In this document: positions 32,959 to 43,033 of the stretch, in pieces | Position numbering within the stretch: the first letter of the stretch is position 1 | How the letters are laid out: each line of letters opens with the position of its first letter | Origin: an uncultured Lachnospiraceae bacterium | GTDB lineage: Bacteria; Bacillota; Clostridia; Lachnospirales; Lachnospiraceae | DNA length: 64,000 nt | Assembly (NCBI GenBank): GCA_947178145.1 | Contig: CAMWXE010000013.1 | Location: 18,244-82,243, forward strand | Direction of reading: 5' to 3' | The notes under the pieces: model-generated | What the model was told of the DNA's origin: nothing | The model's database searches: none | What the model saw: only the letters and a program-made list of their open reading frames with translations | Translations under genes and position numbers: made by a program

Positions 32959-34749
32959 ATGTATTATCCGGAGGAATTGATTGAGGAAGTCAGGCAGAAA
33001 AGTGATATCGTTGACGTGATATCCGGTTATATATCACTGCAGAAAAAAGGCAGCAATTATATGTGCTGCTGCCCTTTTCATGGAGAGAAGACGCCCTCCT
33101 TTTCAGTGAATCGCGCAAGGCAGATTTACAAGTGCTTCGGCTGCGGCGAGGGCGGAAATGTGATCACTTTCGTGATGAAATACGAGAACTGTTCTTTTCC
33201 AGAGGCATTGAAAATGCTGGCGGAGAAGGCTGGTGTGGAGCTTCCCCGGGCGGAGTACTCGGAGGAGGCGAAGCGGCGTGAGAATCGGCGGCTGAGACTT
33301 TTGGCTGTCAATAAAGAAGCAGCAAAATTTTACTATGTTATGCTTCGCAATGAGCGGGGAGCGCGGGCAAAGGAATATTTGGACAAGCGTCAGCTCTCCG
33401 ATGAGACGCGGAAGAAATTCGGACTTGGCTATGCTCCGGCAAGGGGGGAGGAGCTGTTGGCGTATCTGCACCAAAAGGGGTTCACAGACGATATGATTCG
33501 CGATGTAGGGCTTGCGAAGACGGATGAGCGGAGGGGGACAACCACTCAGTTTTGGAACAGAGTCATGTTTCCGATACAGGACATCAATCACCGTGTCATA
33601 GGTTTTGGCGGACGTATTATGGGTAGTGATGACAGTGGACCAAAGTATCTGAATTCCCCGGAGACAGAGATTTTTGATAAGAGCAGGAATCTGTATGGTA
33701 TGAACTATGCGCGCTCTGCGAGAACGGGGAATATGATATTATGTGAGGGATACATGGATGTCATCAGTATGCACCAGGCGGGTTTTACACAGGCGGTGGC
33801 GTCACTGGGAACGGCATTTACCCCAGGTCAGGCGGCATTGATCAAAAAATACACGAAGGATGTACTTCTGGCGTATGACAGTGACGGCGCCGGTATAAAG
33901 GCGGCACTCCGCGCGATTCGAATTTTACGGGATGCGGGAATGTCAGGCAGGATTATTAATATGTCGCCCTACAAAGACCCAGATGAATTTATTAAAAATT
34001 TGGGACAGGAGGCTTTTCAGGAGCGCATTGATCATGCGGAGAATGCATTTCTGTTTGAGATTCGGATGCTGGAGCGTGAGTTTGACCTGAGCGATCCGGA
34101 GGGAAAAACTGATTTTCATAATCAGATAGCCAGAAAGCTCTGCGATTTCAGCGAGGATGTGGAGCGGGAGAATTATATCGAAGCGGTGGCAGAAAAATAC
34201 CATATTGGTTTTGACAATCTGAGGAAGCTGGTCGTGAATATGGCGGCGAAAACGGGCGGCTATGCAGTACAGACAGCAGAGCGTCCAAAGTCAGGGATAC
34301 AGAGCCGTAACAAGAATACACCCGAAGAAAATGCCAGGAAAGCGCAGCGGCTGCTGCTGACATGGCTGACGGATTATCCGCAGCTGTACGCGAAGATAAA
34401 AAATTATCTTTCTGCAGAAGATTTCACTGTGGAGCTGTACAGCAAAGTTGCCAGCCGCATGTTTGCGGATATCGAGAAGAATACATTTAATCCTGCAAGC
34501 ATCATCAATATGTTTGAGGAAGAAAAAGATCAGAGTGAGGCTGCCTCGCTGTTTACGACAAAGCTTCCTGAGCTGGAGAGTGAGCAGGAGAAAGAGAAAG
34601 CCTTTCACGATATCCTTGTGAGCGTGAAGAAAAACAGCTATGATTATTATTCGGCGCGGTCCGGTGTGGACATTATGGCGCTCAGCAAGGTAATTGAGGG
34701 GAAAAAAGCACTGGAAGAACTTAACAAAACGCATATTTCTTTAAATTAA
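32959..34749 (+). CDS. dnaG: DNA primase
   Basis: A 596-residue DnaG. The N-terminal CHC2 zinc finger is '[18 protein letters not shown]' with '[10 protein letters not shown]' (residues about 36-65). The RNA polymerase basic region and TOPRIM domain follow ('[15 protein letters not shown]', '[14 protein letters not shown]', about 258-350), and a C-terminal helicase-binding region from about 440. It makes primers for lagging-strand replication. It starts 37 bases after dgt and is followed 35 bases later by rpoD, in the macromolecular synthesis arrangement. Confidence 0.95.
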   Translation: MYYPEELIEEVRQKSDIVDVISGYISLQKKGSNYMCCCPFHGEKTPSFSVNRARQIYKCFGCGEGGNVITFVMKYENCSFPEALKMLAEKAGVELPRAEYSEEAKRRENRRLRLLAVNKEAAKFYYVMLRNERGARAKEYLDKRQLSDETRKKFGLGYAPARGEELLAYLHQKGFTDDMIRDVGLAKTDERRGTTTQFWNRVMFPIQDINHRVIGFGGRIMGSDDSGPKYLNSPETEIFDKSRNLYGMNYARSARTGNMILCEGYMDVISMHQAGFTQAVASLGTAFTPGQAALIKKYTKDVLLAYDSDGAGIKAALRAIRILRDAGMSGRIINMSPYKDPDEFIKNLGQEAFQERIDHAENAFLFEIRMLEREFDLSDPEGKTDFHNQIARKLCDFSEDVERENYIEAVAEKYHIGFDNLRKLVVNMAAKTGGYAVQTAERPKSGIQSRNKNTPEENARKAQRLLLTWLTDYPQLYAKIKNYLSAEDFTVELYSKVASRMFADIEKNTFNPASIINMFEEEKDQSEAASLFTTKLPELESEQEKEKAFHDILVSVKKNSYDYYSARSGVDIMALSKVIEGKKALEELNKTHISLN

Positions 34750-34784
34750 GGATAAAAATAATATGGTATGGAGGATTGACCAGA

Positions 34785-35900
34785 ATGGATGAAAACACAC
34801 AAGCAAAATTTGATGCGAAATTAAAAGAGCTCCTGGCTATGGCAAAGAAGCGGAAAAACGTGCTGGAATATCAGGAAATAAGCGATTTTTTCAAGGATAT
34901 GCCTCTTGAGGAGGAGCAGTTTGAGCGAATCCTGGAGACGCTCGAACAGAATAATGTAGATGTGCTTCGCATTACAGATGACGACGATGATCTGCCCGAC
35001 GACGACCTGTTGCTGGTGGACGACGAAGATATGGATGTGGAGAATATCGACCTGTCCGTACCTGACGGCGTCGGAATCGAGGACCCTGTCAGGATGTATC
35101 TGAAAGAAATCGGAAAGGTGCCGCTTCTGAGCGCCGATGAGGAGATTGAGCTTGCCAAGAGGATGGAGCTCGGCGATGAGGATGCCAAGAAAAGGCTTGC
35201 AGAGGCAAATCTTCGTCTGGTAGTGAGCATTGCCAAGCGGTATGTCGGCCGCGGAATGCTGTTTCTGGATCTGATACAGGAGGGAAATCTCGGACTGATC
35301 AAGGCAGTGGAAAAGTTTGATTACAGAAAGGGTTACAAATTCTCCACATATGCGACGTGGTGGATTCGTCAGGCAATCACAAGGGCGATTGCAGACCAGG
35401 CGAGAACCATCCGCATCCCGGTACACATGGTTGAGACGATCAACAAACTAATCCGTGTGAGCAGGCAATTGCTTCAGGAGCTTGGGCGGGAACCGACCCC
35501 GGAGGAGATTGCAAAGGAAATGAATATGCCAGAGGAGCGCGTTCGTGAAATTCTCAAGATATCGCAGGAGCCTGTGTCGCTGGAAACGCCTATCGGCGAG
35601 GAGGAAGACAGTCATCTGGGAGATTTTATACAGGATGATAATGTCCCGGTGCCCGCAGACGCAGCGGCGTTTACATTGTTGAAGGAGCAGCTGGTTGAGG
35701 TGCTTGACACGCTGACAGACAGAGAACAGAAAGTATTAAGGCTTCGCTTTGGCCTTGATGACGGAAGGGCGCGCACGCTCGAGGAGGTCGGCAAAGAGTT
35801 CAATGTCACGAGAGAGCGTATCAGACAGATTGAGGCAAAGGCACTCAGAAAATTGCGCCATCCTTCAAGGAGCCGAAAGCTCAAGGATTTTTTGGATTAG
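34785..35900 (+). CDS. rpoD: Primary sigma factor SigA/RpoD
   Basis: A 371-residue sigma-70 protein. Region 1.1 is the acidic N-terminus (a run of Asp around residue 65-85), region 1.2 is '[20 protein letters not shown]', region 2 '[20 protein letters not shown]' and '[13 protein letters not shown]', region 3 '[14 protein letters not shown]', and region 4 '[20 protein letters not shown]'. It directs RNA polymerase to TTGACA/TATAAT promoters such as those seen in this window. The TTG at 34776 opens the frame, but ATG 34785 suits GGAGG. Followed ten bases later by trmK. Confidence 0.96.
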   Translation: MDENTQAKFDAKLKELLAMAKKRKNVLEYQEISDFFKDMPLEEEQFERILETLEQNNVDVLRITDDDDDLPDDDLLLVDDEDMDVENIDLSVPDGVGIEDPVRMYLKEIGKVPLLSADEEIELAKRMELGDEDAKKRLAEANLRLVVSIAKRYVGRGMLFLDLIQEGNLGLIKAVEKFDYRKGYKFSTYATWWIRQAITRAIADQARTIRIPVHMVETINKLIRVSRQLLQELGREPTPEEIAKEMNMPEERVREILKISQEPVSLETPIGEEEDSHLGDFIQDDNVPVPADAAAFTLLKEQLVEVLDTLTDREQKVLRLRFGLDDGRARTLEEVGKEFNVTRERIRQIEAKALRKLRHPSRSRKLKDFLD

Positions 35901-35909
35901 GAGAATAAA

Positions 35910-36737
35910 ATGCTGTTGTCGGATAGAATGAGGGCTGTGGTGGGACTTGTGCAGCCCTGCAAGAGTATAGCGGATATCGGCTGTGACCATGGCTATGTCG
36001 CAATGGAGCTTGTCAGGAGCAATATATGCAGACATGTAATTGCGATGGATATCAACAGTGGACCGCTGGACAGGGCGAAATGCAATATTGCTGATTATGA
36101 CATGCAGGATTATATCGAGACTAGGCTGTCAGACGGTGCCAGTGCGTTAGAGACAGGTGAGGCGGAAGGTATTATCTGTGCCGGAATGGGCGGAAAGCTG
36201 GTCATATCCATACTGGAACAGGGAAAACAAAAGATTGACGAGATGAAGCAGGTCATATTGCAGCCGCAGTCAGAACTGGATGAGGTGCGGGGCTATCTGA
36301 GGAAAAGCGGATATCTGATCGAGAGGGAAGATATCATATATGAAGATGGAAAGTTTTATCCGATGATGCGTGCACTGCCTGGAGCTTTTGGAAAGCTGGA
36401 GCGGCAGATTAGTGGAAATTTGGAACAGAAATGTAAAAAGAGCGGGGTGCATATCAATGGAATCCCTGCATGCAGACAGCCGTTTCAAATCTCCGAGATA
36501 TCAAAGGGGGAAGCACAGCGACTGACAAGGGTTCAGGATACATATGGTCCATGTCTTCTTGGAATGGCACATCCAATCTTAAAGCGATATCTGTTGTGGC
36601 AGAAAGCAAACTTCGAAAATATCAGGGAGAACCTGCTGAGCCAGAGACAGCTGACAGACAGGCAGCAGCGCCGCGTGGAGGAGCTCGACGAGCAGTTGAG
36701 CGACATTGTGTTTTGTCTGTATTGCTATTACAAATGA
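35910..36737 (+). CDS. trmK: tRNA (adenine(22)-N1)-methyltransferase
   Basis: A 275-residue class I SAM methyltransferase of the TrmK/COG2384 family. 'SIADIGCDHGYVAMELVRSN' is the SAM-binding motif I, 'IICAGMGGKLVISILEQG' is the family GMGG block, and 'LQPQSELDEVRGYLRKSG' follows. A helical C-terminal domain (about 200-275) is as in B. subtilis YqfN. It methylates A22 in tRNA D-loops. It sits directly after rpoD, the conserved order of Firmicutes. Confidence 0.9.
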   Translation: MLLSDRMRAVVGLVQPCKSIADIGCDHGYVAMELVRSNICRHVIAMDINSGPLDRAKCNIADYDMQDYIETRLSDGASALETGEAEGIICAGMGGKLVISILEQGKQKIDEMKQVILQPQSELDEVRGYLRKSGYLIEREDIIYEDGKFYPMMRALPGAFGKLERQISGNLEQKCKKSGVHINGIPACRQPFQISEISKGEAQRLTRVQDTYGPCLLGMAHPILKRYLLWQKANFENIRENLLSQRQLTDRQQRRVEELDEQLSDIVFCLYCYYK

Positions 36738-36773
36738 ACTTACCAAACGATAAATTTGTCTTGGAGGAAGGTC

Positions 36774-37556
36774 ATGAAATGCTGTGAAATCATAGAAAAA
36801 CTGGAGTCCCTTTCCCCGACAGCATTTGCGGAGGAATGGGACAATATTGGTCTGCTTGCAGGCAGGCGCGACAAGGAGATCAGAACGGTCTATATCGCTC
36901 TGGATGCGACGGACGATGTGATCGAGGAGGCCGTCCGTCTTGGCGCAGATATGTTACTCACCCATCATCCACTGATTTTTCGAAAGCTTGGCAGAATTGA
37001 TACGGACGATTTCATTGGGAGACGTGTCTTTGAATTGATTCAGAAGGATATTTGCTACTATGCCATGCACACAAACTTTGACGTGATGGGAATGGCGGAT
37101 GCGGCGGCTGATGAGCTTTCTCTGACGGACAGACAGGTGCTGAATGTCACCTACGAGGATGATATTTCCAAGGAAGGCTGTGGAAGAGTCGGAAAGTTGA
37201 AAGAATGCATGAGTGTGGCCGATCTGGCACAGCTTGTGAAGGAAAAATTTCATGTGCCCAATGTCCGGGTGTATGGTGATTTGGGGGATATTGTTGAGAT
37301 AGCAGCAGTGATGCCGGGATCAGGAGGCGATTATATCCGTGATGCGTTGAATGCGGGCGCTGATGTGATGATAACAGGGGATATTGATCATCATGAAGGA
37401 ATCGATGCAGTGGCGCAGGGAATTGCAGTGATTGATGCAGGGCATTACGGCATTGAGAAACTTTTCATACCTTATATGGAAGAATTTATGAAAAGAGAGC
37501 TTTCAGGATTACAGATATACAAGGCAGAAATGAAAGAGCCTTTTGTAGTGATATAA
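36774..37556 (+). CDS. Nif3/DUF34 family dinuclear metal protein
   Basis: A 260-residue Nif3-like protein. The metal ligands are seen in 'MLLTHHPLIFRKLGRID' and 'GDIDHHEGIDAVAQGI', with 'GHYGIEKLFIPYMEEF' at the end. These proteins form hexamers with two metal ions per subunit; function is uncertain, with proposals around GTP cyclohydrolase-like or damage-control activity. The family name YqfO is used in B. subtilis, where it also follows trmK. ATG 36774 has GGAGG eight bases ahead. Confidence 0.9.
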   Translation: MKCCEIIEKLESLSPTAFAEEWDNIGLLAGRRDKEIRTVYIALDATDDVIEEAVRLGADMLLTHHPLIFRKLGRIDTDDFIGRRVFELIQKDICYYAMHTNFDVMGMADAAADELSLTDRQVLNVTYEDDISKEGCGRVGKLKECMSVADLAQLVKEKFHVPNVRVYGDLGDIVEIAAVMPGSGGDYIRDALNAGADVMITGDIDHHEGIDAVAQGIAVIDAGHYGIEKLFIPYMEEFMKRELSGLQIYKAEMKEPFVVI

Positions 37557-37580
37557 CATCAACAGAAAGGGGAAGGAGCA

Positions 37581-39263
37581 ATGGATAGAAGCAGCGAAAG
37601 AAAGCAGAGCTTTCAAGTGACGGTGAACGGAAAGACCAGAGAATATCCGGCTGGGATAACATTTGGAGAGATTGCCACAGTGTACCAGAAGGATTATCCT
37701 TACCAGATTGCATTGGCGGTCAGAAACGGAAAGATCAGGGAATTATTTAAGAAAGTCGATCAGGATTGTACGATAGAGTTTCTGACATTGGCCGATGACA
37801 CAGGACATAAGACTTATAACCGCACGGCGACGATGATTCTTATGAAAGCGATCAATGACGTGATCGGCATGGACAAAATTGAGAAGATTAAGATGGAATT
37901 TGCCATTGGAAGCGGTTACTATTGTGCCAAGAAGGGCGATTTCGAGATAACAGATGAGGTCGTGGCAGCGATCAAGGCAAAAATGCAGGAATATGTGAAT
38001 AAAGATTTCTGCATTATCAAGAAATCGATGCCATTGGATGAGGCAAATTCCCTTTTTGCCAGACAGAAAATGACAGATAAAATAAAGCTGTTCCGCTACA
38101 GAGGAAGTTCGACGGTCAATGTTTACAATCTGGATGGTTATTATGATTATTATTATGGGTATATGCTTCCAAGTACTGGTTATGTAAGATACTTTGATTT
38201 GCAGAAATATGAGAACGGTTTGGTACTGATATTGCCCAATAAAAGAAATCCGACGGTATTGGAGGAGTTCAGGCCGCTGCCCAAGCTTTTCAGGTCTATG
38301 GAGATTGCGTCGGAATGGGGCGAAAAGCTTGGTGTGGATACCGTAAGCGACTTAAACGACCAGATACGCAAAGGCAAATTTAATGAGCTCGTACTCGTCC
38401 AGGAAGCTTTACAGGAACGCAGAATCAGTGAGATTGCCTCTGACATTGTATCGCGTGACGGTGTGAAGTTTGTCATGATCGCAGGTCCTTCCTCGTCAGG
38501 CAAGACTACTTTTTCGCACAGGCTGTCTGTGCAGCTGAGGACACATGGTCTGACACCGCATCCAATTGCCGCTGACGATTATTTTGTTGACCGGGAGAAA
38601 ACGCCAAAGCAGCCAAACGGCGATTATGATTTTGAGTGTCTTGAGGCAATCGACACACAGCAGTTTAATGATGACATGTGTGCGTTGCTGGCAGGCAAGC
38701 GAGTGGAGCTTCCCACCTTTAACTTTGTGACAGGAAAGCGGGAATATAAGGGGAATGTTAAGCAGCTTGGTCCCGATGATATTCTTGTCATTGAGGGAAT
38801 CCACGGATTGAATGACAAGATGTCCTATGCACTTCCAGATGAGAGCAAATATAAGATATATATCAGTGCGCTTACGACGTTAAACGTTGATGAACATAAC
38901 CGTATTCCGACTACAGATGGCAGATTACTCAGACGCCTGGTGCGGGATGCAAGGACAAGAGGAGCCACAGCCAAGCGCACAATACAGATGTGGCCTTCGG
39001 TGCGAAATGGGGAGACCGAGAATATCTTTCCGTTCCAGGAGAGTGCTGACGCCATGTTTAACTCCGCGCTGATTTACGAGCTGGCAGTGCTCAAACCATT
39101 TGCAGAGCCGCTGCTCTACAGTATCGAAAAGGGTGAGCCAGAGTATTTTGAGGCGGTACGGCTCTTGAAGTTTCTGAGTTATTTTCTGGGAGTGGGGACG
39201 GAGGAGCTTCCCAAAAATTCTATTGTGCGGGAGTTTGTGGGCGGAAGCTGCTTTAAAGTTTAG
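37581..39263 (+). CDS. Nucleoside kinase (uridine kinase-like) with N-terminal TGS-type domain
   Basis: A 560-residue protein. Residues 8-75 form a TGS/threonyl-tRNA-synthetase-like N-domain ('FQVTVNGKTREYPAGITFGE'), residues 80-280 resemble the ThrRS second additional domain, and residues about 290-490 form a P-loop kinase: 'MIAGPSSSGKTTFSHRLS' (Walker A), 'DDYFVDREKTP', 'ILVIEGIHGLND'. This fused architecture is common in Clostridia and is annotated as nucleoside kinase or uridine kinase; direct evidence of the substrate is lacking. RBS AAGGGGAAGGAG. It ends just before the rnpB promoter. Confidence 0.87.
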   Translation: MDRSSERKQSFQVTVNGKTREYPAGITFGEIATVYQKDYPYQIALAVRNGKIRELFKKVDQDCTIEFLTLADDTGHKTYNRTATMILMKAINDVIGMDKIEKIKMEFAIGSGYYCAKKGDFEITDEVVAAIKAKMQEYVNKDFCIIKKSMPLDEANSLFARQKMTDKIKLFRYRGSSTVNVYNLDGYYDYYYGYMLPSTGYVRYFDLQKYENGLVLILPNKRNPTVLEEFRPLPKLFRSMEIASEWGEKLGVDTVSDLNDQIRKGKFNELVLVQEALQERRISEIASDIVSRDGVKFVMIAGPSSSGKTTFSHRLSVQLRTHGLTPHPIAADDYFVDREKTPKQPNGDYDFECLEAIDTQQFNDDMCALLAGKRVELPTFNFVTGKREYKGNVKQLGPDDILVIEGIHGLNDKMSYALPDESKYKIYISALTTLNVDEHNRIPTTDGRLLRRLVRDARTRGATAKRTIQMWPSVRNGETENIFPFQESADAMFNSALIYELAVLKPFAEPLLYSIEKGEPEYFEAVRLLKFLSYFLGVGTEELPKNSIVREFVGGSCFKV

Positions 39264-39271
39264 TTCCTCTC

Positions 39272-39300
39272 TTGAAATATTTTTGAAAGTGTTATATAGT
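39272..39300 (+). promoter_or_regulatory. Promoter of the RNase P RNA gene
   Basis: TTGAAA (39272-39277), 17 bases, TATAGT (39295-39300), ending about five bases before the predicted 5' end of the RNA. Confidence 0.7.
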
Positions 39301-39304
39301 GATA

Positions 39305-39748
39305 GAGGCAACTGCAGTAAATGATCGCGGCTTGCTGAATTATTTCAGCAAGGTGAGGAAAGTCCGGGCTTCGCAGGGCAGGATGCCGGATAACGTCCGG
39401 TGGAGGTGACTCCAAGGCCAGTGCAACAGAAATATACCGCCGGCACTTTGTTGTGTGGAAGATACCGTGACAGCTTGTGAGAGCTGTTTGTCGGGATAGT
39501 CCGTTCGAGGTTTATCCCTCGTTCCGGTAAGGGTGGAAGGGTGGTGTAAGAGACCACCGCCTCTGCGGTAACGGGGAGGGCACATGTAAACCCCATCCGA
39601 AGCAAGACCAAACAGGGAACGATAGACTTGCCCGGTCTGTTTCCAGGTAGGTCGCTTGAGACTGACGGCAACGTCAATCCTAGATAGATGATCATTCGCA
39701 CTGCTGTGGCAGTGCTGACAGAACCCGGCTTATCGCTGCGGTTGCCGA
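39305..39748 (+). ncRNA. rnpB: RNase P RNA
   Basis: The universally conserved blocks are present: GAGGAAAGTCCGGGC near 39354, the ACAGAAATATACCGCC-type segment (39426-39441), GGTAAGGGTGGAAGGGTG, GTAAACCCCATCCGAAGCAA with its inner conserved core, and ACAGAACCCGGCTTAT at 39718-39733. The ends GGCAACTGCAG (39307-39317) and CTGCGGTTGCC form helix P1. It is the catalytic RNA that trims tRNA 5' ends. It has its own promoter and terminator. The 5' and 3' ends are estimated from P1. Confidence 0.95.
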
Positions 39749-39754
39749 CAAGAG

Positions 39755-39786
39755 TACTCTGGCTGTTGATGCCAGAGTATTGTTAC
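39755..39786 (+). terminator. Terminator of rnpB
   Basis: TACTCTGGC-tgttgat-GCCAGAGTA followed by TTGTTACATTTT. Confidence 0.85.
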
Positions 39787-39833
39787 ATTTTGTTTGTATA
39801 ACATTCGCGTTATTATTTATTAGGGGTACAGAT

Positions 39834-41447
39834 ATGCAGAAAGGAAAGAAGAAAAAGAGAGCATTGTACATAGCGGTCAGTGCGATAGCCGCGGCTGCGG
39901 TAGTCTATTTTGGACTTGTATTGTTTTTTACAGAGCATTTTTACTTTAATACAGTTATCAATGGTGAGAATTATTCTGCGGGATCGGTCAACACTGCGCA
40001 GAATCGTATCCTGAACATTTCAGGCAATTATGTGTTGACGATCAATGGGCGTGATCAGCTGACAGACACGATTACCTCTGCAGATATAGCATTGAGAATG
40101 GAATTTGGAGAGGAATTTAGTACGATTATGGAGCAGCAGAATGCTTTCTTATGGCCAATTTCCTTTTTCAAAAAATCGGAATATGTAGTTGATACGATGG
40201 TTACATACGATAAGGAAGAGCTGAACAGAAAAATAGACACACTGAGCTTTTTTAAATCAGAAAATATCAGACAGCCACAGAATGCATACTTGAGCGATTA
40301 CACGGAAAGCGGCTATCAGATTGTCCCAGAGGACAAAGGTACAGTGCCAATTCGTCAAAAGATTTATCGCGCAGTGGAGGAGGCAGTCAGTCTGCTTGCA
40401 GAGTCAGTGGATTTAGACGAGAAGGGGTGCTATGTAAATGCGCAAATCACCTCAGCGGACAGGGAACTGCAGAAGAAATGTGAGCAGCGGAACCGTTTGG
40501 TAAATACGACAATTACGTATACATTTGGCGACGACATTGAAGTGTTGGATGGAAGTGTTATCAAAGACTGGCTCGTGCTGGATGGCGAAACAATAGAGCT
40601 GGATGCAGGCCTCGTGCGCGAATATGTCAATGCACTTGCACGGAAGTATGACACCTGGGGAAAGAAGCGTGAGTTCCAGACGACAGGTGGTGAGATACTC
40701 ACAATTGCGGAAGGTGCATATGGCTGGTGGATGAACCGGGCTGAAGAGACAGAAGAGCTGATTGAACAGATTAAAAATGGTGAGAGCGGAGAGAGAACGC
40801 CGGTGTATTATGCACAGGCAGCGCAGTATGGCGATGATGATATCGGGGATACTTATGTGGAGATTGATCTGACCAGTCAGCATTTGTGGGTATACAATGA
40901 GGGAGAGCTTGTGGAGGAGACCGACTTGGTTTCTGGAAATGTAAGCAGAGGATATAATACGCCGGTTGGAATTTATGGTATTACATACAAGGAGCGGAAT
41001 GCAACACTCAAAGGGGCAAATTACGCCTCCAATGTAAGTTATTGGATGCCGTTTAACGGAAATGTGGGAATGCATGATGCTTCGTGGAGAAGTTCTTTTG
41101 GAGAGGATATCTATCTTAGAAACGGCTCACATGGCTGTGTGAATCTCCCTGTCAAAAAGGCAGAAGTGATTTATCAGTATGTGGAACAGGGAGAACCGGT
41201 CATTGTATACGGCGGAGTGACGGCTGTCTCAAAGCCGGAGACAGCAGAAGAGCCAGAGACGATAGAGGAGCCGGAATCAGTTATCGATACGGAGGAGCCG
41301 GCAAATCCCGAGCTGACACCCGAACAGCAGCAGCAGATTCTGATTGAGGCAGGACTGCTAAATCCTGATGGGACACCAATACAGCCAACACAGGAGATTC
41401 AGGAAGAGACTCCGGCGGATGCCGCACAGACAATAATACAAGAGTGA
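39834..41447 (+). CDS. L,D-transpeptidase (YkuD) with peptidoglycan-binding domain
   Basis: A 537-residue membrane-anchored cell-wall enzyme. A basic start and one transmembrane helix (about residues 12-32) lead to an extracellular region with a putative PG_binding_4 domain (60-320), then the YkuD catalytic domain (about 340-465) with 'HDASWRSSFGEDIYLRNGSH' and the active site 'GSHGCVNLP' (His and Cys). A Glu/Pro-rich tail (470-537) follows. It makes 3-3 cross-links or attaches proteins to peptidoglycan. ATG 39834 is the first start before the basic segment; the upstream ATG at 39780 lies in the rnpB terminator. Confidence 0.87.
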   Translation: MQKGKKKKRALYIAVSAIAAAAVVYFGLVLFFTEHFYFNTVINGENYSAGSVNTAQNRILNISGNYVLTINGRDQLTDTITSADIALRMEFGEEFSTIMEQQNAFLWPISFFKKSEYVVDTMVTYDKEELNRKIDTLSFFKSENIRQPQNAYLSDYTESGYQIVPEDKGTVPIRQKIYRAVEEAVSLLAESVDLDEKGCYVNAQITSADRELQKKCEQRNRLVNTTITYTFGDDIEVLDGSVIKDWLVLDGETIELDAGLVREYVNALARKYDTWGKKREFQTTGGEILTIAEGAYGWWMNRAEETEELIEQIKNGESGERTPVYYAQAAQYGDDDIGDTYVEIDLTSQHLWVYNEGELVEETDLVSGNVSRGYNTPVGIYGITYKERNATLKGANYASNVSYWMPFNGNVGMHDASWRSSFGEDIYLRNGSHGCVNLPVKKAEVIYQYVEQGEPVIVYGGVTAVSKPETAEEPETIEEPESVIDTEEPANPELTPEQQQQILIEAGLLNPDGTPIQPTQEIQEETPADAAQTIIQE

Positions 41448-41455
41448 ATTTGAGG

Positions 41456-41500
41456 ATAATTCCAGCAGGGGTGCGTGACCTATGCTGGAATTATTGTATT
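41456..41500 (+). terminator. Terminator after the L,D-transpeptidase gene
   Basis: ATAATTCCAGCA / TGCTGGAATTAT, twelve perfect pairs with a 15-base loop, followed by TGTATTTC. The U-run is short, so efficiency is uncertain. Confidence 0.7.
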
Positions 41501-41503
41501 TCA

Positions 41504-41532
41504 TTGACTATCTTGAGAGGATTCACTATAAT
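41504..41532 (+). promoter_or_regulatory. Strong sigma-A promoter of the protease gene
   Basis: TTGACT (41504-41509), 17 bases, TATAAT (41527-41532). Transcription would start near 41539, leaving only about ten bases before ATG 41549. Confidence 0.8.
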
Positions 41533-41548
41533 GGGAATGGGAATAGAA

Positions 41549-42403
41549 ATGAAGAAATTATTGCGCTTTTTTTGGGGCATACTGGTAGTAACAGGATTTG
41601 TCATGGCACTGCTTGTCATGATACACAAAATATATTGGGATACACATGAATTTGTAGTGACAGCTTGTGTATCTGAAAGGACTGCCATCAGGGCAGCGAA
41701 TGTAGCCGGACTGAAAATAGCAGAAAAAGGGGAATTCGATGCGGAGGATATAGGAATGCAGATCGTTTACCAGCTGGCAAAGCGAAGTATCGTGAAGGTT
41801 GTTGTGAAGGATGCTGTGGGGAGCGGTATTATATGGCGGATTGAGGATGGGGTTGTGATTGCTTCCAACAGACATTTACTTATGAAGGATGTGAAGGCGG
41901 AGATTGTATTTGGCAGTGGGGAGTCTGTCATTGCGGATGGAATAGGCTATTCCCAGCAGTATGATATTGGATTTGTCAGGATACCAGAGGAGGCAGTGAC
42001 GGATAATATTTTGCGCAATATTTATGAGGCAGTGCCTGTCTTGTACGACGCAGAGTCAGAAGATGGGAAGACAGCGTTTATACAGGAATATTCGGGAAAG
42101 CGCGTTTTGCAGATGGGGGCAGTGATTGAACCCGGTACGGTCAGCTTCTCGACAGGCAGCGTGAAAGGGCTTACTTTTGTGCCCTTATTTAATACAAATG
42201 TGTTGGAAACAGCCTGTTTTTCCAGGGCGGGAATGTCTGGTGGCGGTGTGTTTGATGAAGGCGGACGTTTTCTTGGTATGATTTCGGGTGGAGAAGTGCC
42301 AGAAGAGGCCAGGAAGAAGGAGGCTGAGATTTCGTATAGTATTCCGGCGGCATTGATCGCATCAGAGTATGAAGCGATCACAACTGAGAGAAATAACCAA
42401 TAG
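41549..42403 (+). CDS. Membrane-anchored trypsin-like serine protease
   Basis: A 284-residue protein with an N-terminal membrane helix (residues 4-26) and a chymotrypsin fold: His in 'VVIASNRHLLMKDV', Asp in 'QQYDIGFVRIPEE' and Ser in 'FSRAGMSGGGVFDEGGRFLG'. It looks like the protease domain of HtrA-type proteins but has no PDZ domain. The frame is open from 41444, but the promoter at 41504-41532 makes the starts at 41444-41537 unlikely, so ATG 41549 is used. Probable role in quality control or processing outside the membrane. Confidence 0.8.
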   Translation: MKKLLRFFWGILVVTGFVMALLVMIHKIYWDTHEFVVTACVSERTAIRAANVAGLKIAEKGEFDAEDIGMQIVYQLAKRSIVKVVVKDAVGSGIIWRIEDGVVIASNRHLLMKDVKAEIVFGSGESVIADGIGYSQQYDIGFVRIPEEAVTDNILRNIYEAVPVLYDAESEDGKTAFIQEYSGKRVLQMGAVIEPGTVSFSTGSVKGLTFVPLFNTNVLETACFSRAGMSGGGVFDEGGRFLGMISGGEVPEEARKKEAEISYSIPAALIASEYEAITTERNNQ

Positions 42404-42418
42404 ACAGGAGTAGAGAAC

Positions 42419-42910
42419 GTGGTTAAACCAGAGGGAAACAGAAGGATTTCGAAAGTGGATGCATATCTGAACTGTGCGGAGAATTTTGCATATCGGAGCA
42501 CTTGCATCAAAAGGAAATATGGGGCCGTTATTGTCAAGGAGGATGCTGTTATTTCGACGGGGTATAATGGTTCGCCCAGAGGATTTGAGAATTGTTGTGA
42601 TATTGGTGAGTGTCCGCGGATTAAGCTGGATATGCATCAGGGGGAAGGATATGCTATTTGCCGGGCTGTTCACGCAGAGGCAAATGCGTTGTTAAATTGT
42701 TCCAGAGAGCAGACATTAGGGGCAGACTTGTACCTTGCCGGGATCAATCCTGACGATTTGTCGGTGCATAAGGCAAAGCCGTGTCCCCTGTGTGCCCGCA
42801 TGATAATACAGGCGGGAATCAGAAATGTATACCTGAGAAAAGGAGAAGGTGTTGACAACTATGAGGAGATACCAGCGACGCAGCTTCAGTGGTATATCGA
42901 GGCGAAATGA
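42419..42910 (+). CDS. dCMP deaminase family protein (ComEB-like)
   Basis: A 163-residue zinc-dependent deaminase. The zinc site is 'AVHAEANALLNC' (His-Ala-Glu) and 'AKPCPLCARMIIQAG' (PCxxC), and 'YGAVIVKEDAVISTGYNGSP' is the substrate-binding loop of dCMP deaminases. It turns dCMP into dUMP for thymidylate synthesis. A GTG start at 42419 follows AGGAG, 15 bases after the protease stop, so the two genes are probably one transcript. Confidence 0.9.
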   Translation: MVKPEGNRRISKVDAYLNCAENFAYRSTCIKRKYGAVIVKEDAVISTGYNGSPRGFENCCDIGECPRIKLDMHQGEGYAICRAVHAEANALLNCSREQTLGADLYLAGINPDDLSVHKAKPCPLCARMIIQAGIRNVYLRKGEGVDNYEEIPATQLQWYIEAK

Positions 42911-42925
42911 AAGAACGTTATTTAA

Positions 42926-42953
42926 TTGAAATTTAATACCTCGCTGGTAGAAT
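42926..42953 (+). promoter_or_regulatory. Promoter upstream of the CobW-type genes
   Basis: TTGAAA (42926-42931), 16 bases, TAGAAT (42948-42953). No Zur or Fur box was recognised in the 80 bases that follow. Confidence 0.5.
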
Positions 42954-43033
42954 TTTTTGTTATTTTGTGTTAACATAGAAAATTAGAGATAAAGTTAATT
43001 AGTGATAACAAACTGTTGAGGAGGTTGTATAAA

